A DNA stretch of 64,000 bases from Halobacteriovorax sp. DA5. Its GTDB lineage: Bacteria; Bdellovibrionota; Bacteriovoracia; Bacteriovoracales; Bacteriovoracaceae. The stretch covers positions 248,001-312,000 of the forward strand of contig NZ_PPDJ01000008.1 in the NCBI RefSeq assembly GCF_002903145.1, read 5' to 3'. The notes beneath the pieces were generated by a model. That model searched no databases and had not been told where the DNA came from. It saw nothing but the letters and a program-made list of their open reading frames with translations. Shown one piece after another: positions 1-11,201 of the stretch. Position numbers and translations under genes: made by a program. Position 1 is the first letter of the stretch, and each line of letters starts with the position of its first letter.

Positions 1-618
1 GGCCCGTTTGCTGGAATTAACCTTACAAGAATTAATACAGCAGAAGAGTTCTTCGATAAGCAATATGTAGACAGTGTTAAACCTATTGAAGACATTCCTT
101 CTTTAAAGAAGATCTATGATCAAACTAAGATACATGTAGACATTGGTTTCGGTGGAGGATTTCCTTTATTACCATTAGCAAGCTTGAATCCTGATAAGAA
201 ATATATTGGTTTTGAAGCAAGAGGTAAGAAGTCCAAAGTAGTTAATCAAATTGCAGAAGCAATTGGTCTTGATAATGTGAAGACATACCATCAAAGATTT
301 GAGCATGTATATTTTGATCGTGACTGTACGATAACATTCAAAGCTGTTTCAACAATACAAAACCTTCTTCCTCTTATTATTACAGATAAGACTGTAAATG
401 TGATCTTTTATAAAGGTCCAAACTTCTACGAATTAGAAGACCTGGATTGGCTTGGTAACAAGTGGGAGATAGTAGAAGAAACATTGATCGATATACCTAA
501 TACTGAGGGGCGTATGATGATTGCTCTTCGTAATAAGAATGTTCTACGTGGAACAGAAATCACTAGTTTTAGAAAAAATAAAAATAAACAACTTGTCACT
601 TTGTCTTCATTTCTTTAA
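1..618 (+). CDS. rsmG: 16S rRNA (guanine-527-N7)-methyltransferase RsmG, 5' end cut by window
   Basis: The reading frame is open from base 1, so the N-terminus lies outside the window; 205 codons are visible. The visible part starts with a stretch like the family's FNLT motif (GINLTRI), followed by the SAM-binding glycine loop DIGFGGGFP and the RGKK segment, in the order expected for RsmG (GidB), which methylates G527 of 16S rRNA. The E. coli enzyme is 207 aa, so this one is slightly longer. The TTG at base 184 is inside the SAM-binding domain and is not the start. parA follows 36 bp downstream, the classic rsmG-parA-parB arrangement near oriC. A parS-like site lies inside the coding sequence. 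The call rests on motif order and context. Confidence 0.88.
   Translation, partial: GPFAGINLTRINTAEEFFDKQYVDSVKPIEDIPSLKKIYDQTKIHVDIGFGGGFPLLPLASLNPDKKYIGFEARGKKSKVVNQIAEAIGLDNVKTYHQRFEHVYFDRDCTITFKAVSTIQNLLPLIITDKTVNVIFYKGPNFYELEDLDWLGNKWEIVEETLIDIPNTEGRMMIALRNKNVLRGTEITSFRKNKNKQLVTLSSFL
540..555. promoter_or_regulatory. parS-like centromere site inside rsmG
   Basis: The 16-mer TGTTCTACGTGGAACA differs at one base from the perfect palindrome TGTTCCACGTGGAACA, a common bacterial parS form bound by ParB. It lies within the rsmG coding sequence, about 1 kb upstream of parB. Location in or near the gid-par genes is usual for parS. No second good match was noticed in the window by eye. Confidence 0.7.
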
Positions 619-620
619 AA

Positions 621-638
621 ATATAGTAACAACTATAT
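621..638. repeat. inverted repeat between rsmG and parA
   Basis: Perfect 7-bp arms, ATATAGT and ACTATAT, are separated by AACA in the 36-bp gap before parA, just upstream of its Shine-Dalgarno GGGAG. It may be an operator or a weak RNA hairpin. The function is unknown. Confidence 0.5.
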
Positions 639-654
639 CTTTTGGGAGACATAA

Positions 655-1506
655 ATGGCTAAAATTATTGCACTCATGAATCAGAAGGGTGGTGTTGGTA
701 AAACAACAACTACAATTAACCTTGCTGCCTGCCTTGCAGTAGCCGAGAAAAAAACTCTGGTAATTGACTTAGACCCTCAGGGTAATGGTAGTGTGAGTTT
801 AGGACTTGATTCAGCGCAGCATAATGGAAGCAATATCTATCATGCAATGATTGGTAAAACAGATATTCGTGAATGTATTTACGAAACAGAATTACCTAAT
901 CTACATATCTGTCCTTCTGATAACAATTTATCGGGAGCAGAGATTGAACTAGTAAGTGAATTTGCAAGAGAGTCGAAATTAAAGACTGCATTCATGCCTG
1001 TTATGGACGCTTACGATTATATTCTAATTGATTGTCCACCTTCTCTTGGTCTTTTAACTGTGAACGCATTAAATGCTGCTCATAGCTTTATCGTACCGAT
1101 GCAAACTGAATACCTTGCAATGGAAGGTCTGGCCCAACTAGTAAACACTGTAAAATTAATTAAAGCGAATTTAAATCCTACATTAGAAATGGACGGAATC
1201 GTCCTTACTATGTTTGATGGAAGAGCGTCTCTTCACAAGCAAGTTGCAGAAGAGATTAGAAGGCACTTTGGCGAAAAAGTATTTCAATCGGTAATACCTA
1301 GAAATGTAAAACTCGCCGAGTGTCCATCTTTTGGTAAACCAATTATCCTTTACGATATTGAATCAAAAGGTTCTGAAGCTTACTTATCACTAGCTAAGGA
1401 ACTTATTATTAAAGATCGTGCACAATCAGTAGAAATTCAAAATGAGCTACCACAAGTTCCATCGGTTAATGAAATCGATAATACTTTAGCTGGTAACATT
1501 CAATAG
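655..1506 (+). CDS. parA: chromosome partitioning ATPase ParA (Soj)
   Basis: A 283-aa ParA-family P-loop ATPase that moves ParB-bound origin regions over the nucleoid. It has the deviant Walker A motif KGGVGKTTT at about residues 11-19, the DLDPQGN switch at about 39-45 and the DCPPSLG Walker B region at about 123-129. Length and motif layout match chromosomal ParA/Soj rather than MinD, because the C-terminal membrane amphipathic helix of MinD is absent. The ATG has the Shine-Dalgarno GGGAG about 6 nt upstream. It lies between rsmG and parB and is probably co-transcribed with both. The short asparagine-rich C-terminal tail (after about residue 255) is not typical of the family core. Confidence 0.95.
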   Translation: MAKIIALMNQKGGVGKTTTTINLAACLAVAEKKTLVIDLDPQGNGSVSLGLDSAQHNGSNIYHAMIGKTDIRECIYETELPNLHICPSDNNLSGAEIELVSEFARESKLKTAFMPVMDAYDYILIDCPPSLGLLTVNALNAAHSFIVPMQTEYLAMEGLAQLVNTVKLIKANLNPTLEMDGIVLTMFDGRASLHKQVAEEIRRHFGEKVFQSVIPRNVKLAECPSFGKPIILYDIESKGSEAYLSLAKELIIKDRAQSVEIQNELPQVPSVNEIDNTLAGNIQ

Positions 1507-1522
1507 GTAAGGGGAAGAGAGA

Positions 1523-2488
1523 ATGGCTAAGAAAATGGCATTAGGAAAAGGAATGGGATCTTTACTTGGAGGAACACAAAATTCTTCTCAAGTATCAAAA
1601 GCTCAAGCAGCTTTTTCTGATCTACAAAAAGTTGCAGCAGATAATCCGGCAGCAGCTAAACCAGCACTTAATACAACTCCTGCTGTACAAGTAGAAACGA
1701 ATCCTTCAATGCTTGATATTACTGTAATTCATGCAAACCCAAACCAACCAAGAAAAATCTTTAAAGAAGAAGAGCTTCATGAGCTTTCAAACTCAATTAA
1801 AGAAAATGGCGTTATTCAACCACTAATCGTTGTTAAGGCCGATAATGGATATGAACTTGTTGCAGGTGAAAGAAGACTTCGTGCTTCTAAACTAGCAGGT
1901 CTTACTCAAGTTCCTGTCGTAATAAAGAGAGCAACTGATCGTGAAAAAATGGTTATGTCGATCATTGAAAACGTACAAAGATCAGATCTTAACTGTGTAG
2001 AAGAAGCTCTTGCTTACTTTGCACTAATGGAAGACTTCAACTTAACTCAAGAAGAAGTTGCAAAAAAAGTTGGTAAGGAAAGATCTACAATTGCTAACTT
2101 CCTACGTATTCTTAAGCTTCCACGTGATGTAGTAGAATTAATCCAAAAGGATCAGCTTTCATTTGGTCATGCAAAAATTCTTGCTAGTATCAAAGAGAGA
2201 GAAGATTGTATTCGTATTGCAAATAAAGCAGCTCTTGATAATCTATCTGTTCGTGAAACTGAAAAATTAATTAAAGCAGCTAAGCGACCAACAAAAGTTG
2301 GCAAAGAAGATGATAACTTCGACTTTTTTAATGGAAAAATGTCTCAATATAGAGAAAAGTTAGAACAAAAAACTGGTTATCATTTCGGGATTAAAACAAA
2401 TAAAAACGGTGGTGGAGAAGTTGTACTGAAATTCTCTAATGAAGCCGAATTTAATGATATTTTTGAATACTTACTTTTAAATAGATAA
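1523..2488 (+). CDS. parB: chromosome partitioning protein ParB (Spo0J)
   Basis: A 321-aa ParB CTPase that binds parS and spreads along DNA. The N-terminus is lysine-rich (ALGKGMGSLLGG, the conserved ParA-contact segment), followed by an alanine-rich linker. The ParB/Srx-like domain carries NPNQPRK and the CTP-binding box GERRLRAS at about residues 116-123. Next come ENVQRSDLN and a helix-turn-helix (TQEEVAKKVGKERSTIANFL) at about 175-194. The C-terminal dimerisation region follows. It begins 16 bp after parA with the purine-rich ribosome-binding site GGGGAAGAG. A parS-like site lies about 1 kb upstream, and three palindromes follow its stop codon. Confidence 0.95.
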   Translation: MAKKMALGKGMGSLLGGTQNSSQVSKAQAAFSDLQKVAADNPAAAKPALNTTPAVQVETNPSMLDITVIHANPNQPRKIFKEEELHELSNSIKENGVIQPLIVVKADNGYELVAGERRLRASKLAGLTQVPVVIKRATDREKMVMSIIENVQRSDLNCVEEALAYFALMEDFNLTQEEVAKKVGKERSTIANFLRILKLPRDVVELIQKDQLSFGHAKILASIKEREDCIRIANKAALDNLSVRETEKLIKAAKRPTKVGKEDDNFDFFNGKMSQYREKLEQKTGYHFGIKTNKNGGGEVVLKFSNEAEFNDIFEYLLLNR

Positions 2489-2497
2489 TGTTTTTAT

Positions 2498-2572
2498 TGG
2501 TCCTATGGGACCAGTCTTTATGGCCGGTCCTATAGAACCATTTTTCAAATCAAATATGGTCCTATAGAACCA
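2498..2572. repeat. three near-identical palindromes between parB and bactofilin gene
   Basis: Three copies of a dyad-symmetric 16-mer occur at 2498-2513 (TGGTCCTATGGGACCA), about 2525-2540 (core GGTCCTATAGAACC) and 2557-2572 (TGGTCCTATAGAACCA). Their centres are 27 and 32 bp apart. The halves GGTYC and GRACC flank a 4-bp centre. Repeated spaced dyads of this type usually mark binding sites of a dimeric protein. Position suggests an operator of the bactofilin gene or an accessory partition site. No T-run follows, so a terminator is unlikely. Confidence 0.75.
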
Positions 2573-2592
2573 GCCACGGAAAGGGTAGATTT

Positions 2593-2925
2593 ATGACACA
2601 AGGAACAATGGCAGCGATTATCGAAGATGGTTGTAAGCTCGAAGGAAATATTACACTGAACGGTGTAGGGCGTATTGCGGGAATTGTGAACGGAACTATT
2701 TTTTCAAATGACACGGTAATTATTTCCGAGGCCGCTGTAATTAATGCAGACATTATTGCTGATGTAATTATGATTAGTGGAATCGTTAAGGGCGACATCA
2801 AAGCGACTTCTCGCGTCGAAATTATCAAGCCTGCTCGCTTCGAGGGGACTATCACTACACCTTCGCTTATTGTGGAAGACGGCGTTATTTTCCATGGTAC
2901 AACGAAGATGCATGACGAGAAATAA
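2593..2925 (+). CDS. bactofilin (DUF583 family cytoskeletal protein)
   Basis: A 110-aa protein made almost entirely of the bactofilin beta-helix. Short hydrophobic repeats of roughly 16-18 residues run throughout (for example EGNITLNGVGRIAGIVNGTI, then VIISEAAVINADIIADVIMI and MISGIVKGDIKATSRVEI). Bactofilins polymerise without nucleotide and act as scaffolds for wall synthesis, chromosome segregation or envelope assembly. In myxobacteria a bactofilin scaffold positions ParAB and parS complexes, so the location 104 bp behind parB is suggestive. The start has GGAAAGGG about 7 nt upstream. The antisense reading frames in this region are shadows. Confidence 0.9.
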   Translation: MTQGTMAAIIEDGCKLEGNITLNGVGRIAGIVNGTIFSNDTVIISEAAVINADIIADVIMISGIVKGDIKATSRVEIIKPARFEGTITTPSLIVEDGVIFHGTTKMHDEK

Positions 2926-2992
2926 TTAAATAAATTTGATTATTTACAACTTAATTAAATGTTAACAAACATTCAGAAAAAAGCTGTTTAGC

Positions 2993-3021
2993 TTGACGAT
3001 AGGCCAGATAAAGTTTAATTA
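2993..3021 (+). promoter_or_regulatory. candidate promoter of the atp operon
   Basis: TTGACG at 2993-2998 is followed after 17 bp by TAATTA at 3016-3021 in the 144-bp gap between the bactofilin and atpF' genes. The -35 is good and the -10 is weak. No other good -35 was noticed in the gap. The assignment is tentative. Confidence 0.35.
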
Positions 3022-3069
3022 TTAGTGAACTTTTAACCAATCTTATTACACAATTTGGGGTAGTCACTA

Positions 3070-3513
3070 ATGGATACTATCAATACAGTATTAAACTCTC
3101 TAGGTATCAACTCTACATTTTTCATTCAATTGGCCATCGTTACAGTTCTTTATTTTGTAACAAGAAACTTAATCTGGTCTAAACTTCAAGAAGTTCTTGA
3201 AAACCGTGAAGCAAAAACTACTAAAATGGAATCAGGTGCTGATGAAAAAACTCGTCTTGCAACTGAATTAGAGAAAGAATACAAGTCTAAAATTGAAGGC
3301 GCACAATCTGAAGCTTTTAATTTAATTCAAAATAGAAAAGAAGAAGTTACTAAGCGTGAAGCTGTTAAAGTTAAAGAACTTGCTAATAAGCTTGAAGCTG
3401 AAGCTAATTCTGAAAAGGCAAAATACTCTCAAGAGTTAGAAGAGAAGAAAGTTGCAATCATGAAAGATGCTGATGAACTTTCATCACTTCTAGTTGATAA
3501 AATTGTACAGTAG
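3070..3513 (+). CDS. atpF': ATP synthase Fo subunit b' (peripheral stalk)
   Basis: A 147-aa protein with one N-terminal membrane segment (about residues 13-32: FFIQLAIVTVLYFVTRNLIW). It is followed by a long charged, heptad-like helix rich in Lys, Glu and Ala, the standard build of Fo b-type subunits, which form the stator stalk linking the membrane sector to F1. It is the first gene of the atp cluster and is followed after 24 bp by a second b-type subunit, so this one corresponds to b'. The operon contains no gene for Fo a or c. Sequence conservation in b subunits is low, so the call relies on architecture and position. Confidence 0.85.
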   Translation: MDTINTVLNSLGINSTFFIQLAIVTVLYFVTRNLIWSKLQEVLENREAKTTKMESGADEKTRLATELEKEYKSKIEGAQSEAFNLIQNRKEEVTKREAVKVKELANKLEAEANSEKAKYSQELEEKKVAIMKDADELSSLLVDKIVQ

Positions 3514-3537
3514 TCATTAAAATTATAAGGATAATAA

Positions 3538-4065
3538 ATGAAATTATTATTAGCTCTAGTTTTTAGTAATATCGTATTTGCAGCTGGTGGTGAATACCAC
3601 GGTGGTCACTTATCTGACCTACTTGTTCCTGCAATTAACTTCACAATTGTATTTGGTTTTATGGCATGGAAGATTATTCCATTCATGAAAAATTCATTTG
3701 TAGAAAAAGCAGATTCTATTAAGGATCTTGTTGAGTATGCAGCTGAAAAAGATGCAAAAGCAGAAAAAGTATTATCAGCTTCAAAAGCTAAGCTAGATAA
3801 TATCGAAGGTGAGAAAGAACAAATCATCACTAATGCAAAAAAAGATGGTGAAAAGTTCGAAGAAACTTATGTTCAAGAAATCAAAGCATCAATGGAAAAA
3901 ATGGAAGTAGATTCTGCACACAAGTTAGAATCTGAAAAGAAGATGATGCTTAAACAACTTAATGAATCGCTATTAGATGAGGTTATTTCTAAAACGAAAA
4001 CTAAAATTCATTCTGATAGTTCATTATCAAATAAAGCAACAAGCAATTTAATTTCAAGACTATAG
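3538..4065 (+). CDS. atpF: ATP synthase Fo subunit b
   Basis: A 175-aa second b-type stalk subunit. The first roughly 16 residues (MKLLLALVFSNIVFAAG) look like a cleavable signal peptide. They are followed by a short HGGHL segment and the membrane helix at about residues 28-48 (LLVPAINFTIVFGFMAWKII). The rest is a long Lys/Glu-rich coiled-coil helix. Two membrane-like segments at the N-terminus are unusual for subunit b but occur in duplicated b/b' pairs of some lineages. It starts 24 bp after b' with AAGGA upstream of the ATG and ends 16 bp before atpH. A b homodimer is unlikely here; a b/b' heterodimer is the natural inference. Confidence 0.85.
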   Translation: MKLLLALVFSNIVFAAGGEYHGGHLSDLLVPAINFTIVFGFMAWKIIPFMKNSFVEKADSIKDLVEYAAEKDAKAEKVLSASKAKLDNIEGEKEQIITNAKKDGEKFEETYVQEIKASMEKMEVDSAHKLESEKKMMLKQLNESLLDEVISKTKTKIHSDSSLSNKATSNLISRL

Positions 4066-4081
4066 TTCTAGGGTTAGTAAG

Positions 4082-4621
4082 ATGAAAGAAAAGAATGTAG
4101 CCAAAGCGTATGCAAAAGCGATTTTCAGCCTAGGTAAAGAGTCTAATATTAATACAGCACAAGAGCTTACTGCTCTTACAGAAGTAATCAATGCAAGTAA
4201 TGATCTAGAAAACGTAATGTTTTTAGATGTATTTACTGTTGAGGAAAAAGCTTCTGTTATAAGTGACGTATTAACAAAGTTAGGGCTTTCTCAAGTTGTA
4301 AAATCATTTATTAATTTCCTACTTCAAGAAAAGAGAATTGGAATTCTTCCACTCATCTTTAAAGAAGTAATCGTTATGGATGATCATGAAAGAGGTTTCA
4401 TGAGAGGAACAATTGAAGGTAATGCAGATTCAATTGATACAGAGTCACTTAATAAGATTAAATCTTTTATTAAGTCACAACTTGGATCAGAGCCTGAGTT
4501 AACTTATACAAAAAACGAAAAAATTACAGCAGGTGTTCGTGTGACAGTTGAAGACTATCAAATCGATGCATCTGTAGATAAACAACTTAATACTTTAAAA
4601 GAATCAATTATAAATGGCTAA
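4082..4621 (+). CDS. atpH: ATP synthase F1 subunit delta (OSCP)
   Basis: A 179-aa delta subunit that caps the F1 head and anchors the b/b' stalk. The N-terminal helical domain starts VAKAYAKAIFSLG, the usual opening of delta/OSCP. The C-terminal segment ITAGVRVTVEDYQIDASVDKQ matches the family signature (GxxxxxxDxxxDxSxxxxL type). Length is normal (E. coli 177 aa). It lies between b and alpha as in most bacteria, with GGGTTAG before the ATG. It is translated in the same direction with small gaps on both sides, consistent with one transcript. Confidence 0.93.
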   Translation: MKEKNVAKAYAKAIFSLGKESNINTAQELTALTEVINASNDLENVMFLDVFTVEEKASVISDVLTKLGLSQVVKSFINFLLQEKRIGILPLIFKEVIVMDDHERGFMRGTIEGNADSIDTESLNKIKSFIKSQLGSEPELTYTKNEKITAGVRVTVEDYQIDASVDKQLNTLKESIING

Positions 4622-4643
4622 TGGCCAATTATTGTAGAGGTAA

Positions 4644-6155
<1,512 letters not shown>

Positions 6156-6172
6156 TTAATTGAGGAGCCATA

Positions 6173-8474
<2,302 letters not shown>

Positions 8475-8483
8475 TAAGTAGCA

Positions 8484-8509
8484 AGTTCCATGGGGTAACC
8501 CATGGAACT
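8484..8509 (+). other. 11-bp GNRA-loop RNA hairpin in the atpD-atpC gap
   Basis: Perfect arms AGTTCCATGGG (8484-8494) and CCCATGGAACT (8499-8509) close a GTAA loop, a GNRA tetraloop in RNA. No T-run follows, so it is not a standard intrinsic terminator. It lies in the only gap over 25 bp within the operon. Likely roles are mRNA processing or stabilisation, or reduced downstream expression. Confidence 0.75.
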
Positions 8510-8523
8510 ACGCAAAGGATTAA

Positions 8524-8937
8524 ATGATGAGTAACTTTGTTGTAAATATTCTAACGCCTAGCTCAGTTGTTGCGAAGAACGTACCAGCAGACTCTGTTTT
8601 CGTTCCTACTCTAAAGGGTGAAATCGAAGTTCTTGCAGGTCACACTCACATTGTTGAGAAGCTAGCTACTGGTAGCGTTGCTGTACATGGTGATGATTCG
8701 GAAAGATTTTTCACTGTTACTAACGGTATCGTAAAGGTTTTAAACGACCAAATTACTATCCTATCAATGACTTCTGAAGAAGATTGTCAAATTGATGAGG
8801 AAAGAGCTACAAATGCACTAATTTACGCTCGTGAGAAGCTGAAAGGTACTTTAACTGATGAAGATCTAGTTAAATTCCGTCGTAAGCTTGATAGAGCGCA
8901 ACTTAGGTTACAACTAGTTAAGCAAATTTCGAAATAA
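8524..8937 (+). CDS. atpC: ATP synthase F1 subunit epsilon
   Basis: A 137-aa epsilon subunit, which forms the foot of the rotor and inhibits ATP hydrolysis. The N-terminal beta-sandwich contains VVNILTPSSVVAKNVPADSV and LKGEIEVLAGHTHIVEKLATG, equivalent to the family's GEIGILPGHxPLLxxL motif. The C-terminal helical hairpin (about residues 90-137) is rich in Arg, Lys and Leu. Length matches E. coli (139). It follows a stable hairpin after atpD and ends just before a good intrinsic terminator, so it is the last gene of the operon. Confidence 0.94.
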   Translation: MMSNFVVNILTPSSVVAKNVPADSVFVPTLKGEIEVLAGHTHIVEKLATGSVAVHGDDSERFFTVTNGIVKVLNDQITILSMTSEEDCQIDEERATNALIYAREKLKGTLTDEDLVKFRRKLDRAQLRLQLVKQISK

Positions 8938-8943
8938 TAGATT

Positions 8944-8971
8944 AGGCCCTGGAAACAGGGCCTTTCTTTTT
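8944..8971 (+). terminator. intrinsic terminator of the atp operon
   Basis: The stem AGGCCCTG/CAGGGCCT (8944-8951 with 8956-8963) closes a GAAA tetraloop and is followed by TTCTTTTT. It lies 4 bp after the end of atpC. Confidence 0.9.
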
Positions 8972-9036
8972 CTACTTCACTCGGCAAAATCTGCCACCTA
9001 AGTTCTAAATAACCTAATGATGCGAAAATAGAGCTA

Positions 9037-10593
9037 ATGATTATTAGGTTTATTTGTATCTTTATTTCTTTATTAGTAGCTAATGCTTATGCATTAACAG
9101 GCGGAGATATAGTTACTCTTAAGCCAAAGAAATTTGACCTTAGAGAAACATTTGAACTTCACAAAAAATTTGTTCCTCCTATTGCTTATCAGGGTGAGGT
9201 GGAAACAGATGAGATTGTATTAGCAAGCTCAGGAGTACAAAAAGGCGCTAAGGTAAGTGGCAATATTAAAGAGAGTGATGATCTCGTCTTTTTTTCCTAT
9301 GGTGCTCAAGACGCTAAGAAAGATGCAACTGCAAAAACTCCACAGTTTAAAGCACCAATAGTTAAAGGTGTATCTAAACAGGCTTTAGGGCCAAAGAATT
9401 ATAAGCCTGTAATTGATTTCTCAAGCTTTATTCAGTCAGCTGCTCGTAAAAAGAAAGCGGTTTCTAATTTTAAAGTTAAGTTGCGTGAGTTTGGCGAGAA
9501 GGGTATTTCGAAAAATAATCTTACAGATTTTGATTTAGTGCCTACATATAATTTAAATGAATTATTTACTGATTCTGGAACTGGAGAAGTTCTAATTCCG
9601 ATATCTAGTGACGATAGTTTTTCTACATTTAGGGGCTCTATTGCCGCCAGAGATATAATTAGAACAAATTTTGAACTTAGTGCTCGAAGCGAAACGACCT
9701 TCGATATCCCTGTAATCAATTCTGATTATCTACGTAAGATCTTAGAGAGAAACAAAGTAAAAGAGCATAGTGGTGCACATATTCTAGTTGATTTAGGTGA
9801 TAAAATAGATACTTCCACCTTTATGGGATCCTTTAAGAAAAAAGTATATCTCGATCGAAATTTCAAAGAAGTTGATCCTGGGGATTCATTTGTTTATGAA
9901 CTCTATCTTGATGTTGAATTGGGTAATCACTTAATTAAGTATATGGATTTCAAAGGCAAAGTTGCGCAAAAAATTATTCATCTTGTTCAAGATGAAATTA
10001 CTTACGAAGCGCCATATTTATTAGATGCAAAGGCCATTAATTTTTCTGTTTATGAAGAAAATTTGGCGGCCAAGACCTTACAATCAATGAACTTGAACGA
10101 TAGCGATATTCGCTATTTTAATCGTGAGATCACTGCTTCTAAGGTAGGACTAAATCGCTATAAAATTCTTACCCCATTGCGGGACGCTAGTTTTAAACAC
10201 TATATTGAAGTTGGCAAAGAAACTTCGGTCTTTGTTGGCTTTAATGACATTAAGAAGGTGGTGATACCTTCTATTGAATATATCGATTATTTGAAGGAGC
10301 TATTTCAAAACCGGGCGGATAATGGAGCTTGTGTTATTCAAGTTAATTTGAATAAGCCACTCGTCAGTTTTGAAGCTTATATTTCTTCGATAAGTCCATC
10401 AGGATCATATGATTTTTATTATATGGATAAAGATGGAACAGTTAGTGCTGAAATTACAGGCTTAACGGAGAAGGTTTTTATTATTTCTCATGATTATGGA
10501 ATTTTGAATACGAAAATAGATTCTGGGGAAGGAAGTATTCAATACACGCAAAGTTTCTGTACTGAAGGTTTATATATTATTGAAAATATCTAG
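9037..10593 (+). CDS. exported protein of unknown function, 518 aa
   Basis: The first roughly 20 residues form a signal peptide (MIIRFICIFISLLVANAYAL, likely cut after AYA). The mature part is polar and has no motif that I recognise. Predicted-looking beta-rich stretches alternate with charged segments, and there are only two cysteines in the mature region (in GACVIQ and QSFCTEG), both near the C-terminus, which could form a disulfide. There is no lipobox and no C-terminal beta-barrel signature, so a periplasmic or secreted protein is most likely. It is followed 41 bp later by a small outer-membrane barrel gene. It may be lineage-specific. Confidence 0.7.
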   Translation: MIIRFICIFISLLVANAYALTGGDIVTLKPKKFDLRETFELHKKFVPPIAYQGEVETDEIVLASSGVQKGAKVSGNIKESDDLVFFSYGAQDAKKDATAKTPQFKAPIVKGVSKQALGPKNYKPVIDFSSFIQSAARKKKAVSNFKVKLREFGEKGISKNNLTDFDLVPTYNLNELFTDSGTGEVLIPISSDDSFSTFRGSIAARDIIRTNFELSARSETTFDIPVINSDYLRKILERNKVKEHSGAHILVDLGDKIDTSTFMGSFKKKVYLDRNFKEVDPGDSFVYELYLDVELGNHLIKYMDFKGKVAQKIIHLVQDEITYEAPYLLDAKAINFSVYEENLAAKTLQSMNLNDSDIRYFNREITASKVGLNRYKILTPLRDASFKHYIEVGKETSVFVGFNDIKKVVIPSIEYIDYLKELFQNRADNGACVIQVNLNKPLVSFEAYISSISPSGSYDFYYMDKDGTVSAEITGLTEKVFIISHDYGILNTKIDSGEGSIQYTQSFCTEGLYIIENI

Positions 10594-10634
10594 TTTGAGA
10601 GAATATTACTAGATTTATCTTATGAGGAGATTGT

Positions 10635-11138
10635 ATGAAAAAGATTTTAGTTGCAATGATGATTATGATTGCTGGTTTCCAAGCGCAAGCTGGAATTTAT
10701 GTTGAGCCGTACCTAGCGTATAATATTCTAGGTGATACTGATGGTGAAGATACAACTGGTACCAATATTGGTGGCCGCCTAGGTTATTCACTTCCTATGC
10801 TGGTAAGTTTTGGACTTGATTACAATATGGGTTCATATACTATTGATGGTGCAACAGGTGATGTTGATGCTGATACTACTAATCTAGGTGTTTTCGTTGC
10901 TGTTGATCTTCCAATTCTTTTAAGAGGATATGCAAGTTATTACTTCTCTTCTGATATTGAAGCATCAGGAGCAAGCTTTGATGGTTCGGGAATTGCTGTT
11001 GGTGTTGGTTTTACAATGCTTCCATTTGTTTCACTTAACTTAGAGTACCGTGCTATGAGTTACGATGGTGCTGGTGGTTTCCCAGACTTTGATGGAAAAG
11101 AAATCTTAGTTGGTGTTTCACTACCACTTGATCTTTAA
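10635..11138 (+). CDS. small outer-membrane beta-barrel protein
   Basis: A 167-aa protein with a signal peptide ending AQA at residue 19 and a mature part of alternating hydrophobic/polar strands separated by Gly/Asp-rich turns (for example DGEDTTGTNIGGRLGYSL and ASGASFDGSGIAVGVGF). The size suits an eight-stranded barrel of the OmpA/OmpW-like type. It ends in hydrophobic LVGVSLPLDL rather than the usual terminal Phe, so strand assembly signals are slightly atypical. A ribosome-binding site GAGGAG precedes the ATG. The gene may form a unit with the exported protein upstream and ends at a bidirectional terminator. Confidence 0.8.
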   Translation: MKKILVAMMIMIAGFQAQAGIYVEPYLAYNILGDTDGEDTTGTNIGGRLGYSLPMLVSFGLDYNMGSYTIDGATGDVDADTTNLGVFVAVDLPILLRGYASYYFSSDIEASGASFDGSGIAVGVGFTMLPFVSLNLEYRAMSYDGAGGFPDFDGKEILVGVSLPLDL

Positions 11139-11160
11139 TTAATAAAAGATTTTAAATATG

Positions 11161-11190
11161 AAGGCCCACATTAGTGGGCCTTTTTTTATT
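11161..11190. terminator. bidirectional terminator between barrel gene and patatin gene
   Basis: Stem AAGGCCCAC/GTGGGCCTT (11161-11169 with 11174-11182), loop ATTA, with T-run TTTTTTT on the plus strand. It lies between two convergent genes, so it can serve both, although the T-run favours the plus strand. Confidence 0.88.
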
Positions 11191-11201
11191 TCATTGAATT
11201 T

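Noticed and set aside
1..618. Replication origin with DnaA boxes in the left edge
   Set aside because: No cluster of TTATCCACA-like boxes was found in the window; the origin is probably just outside.
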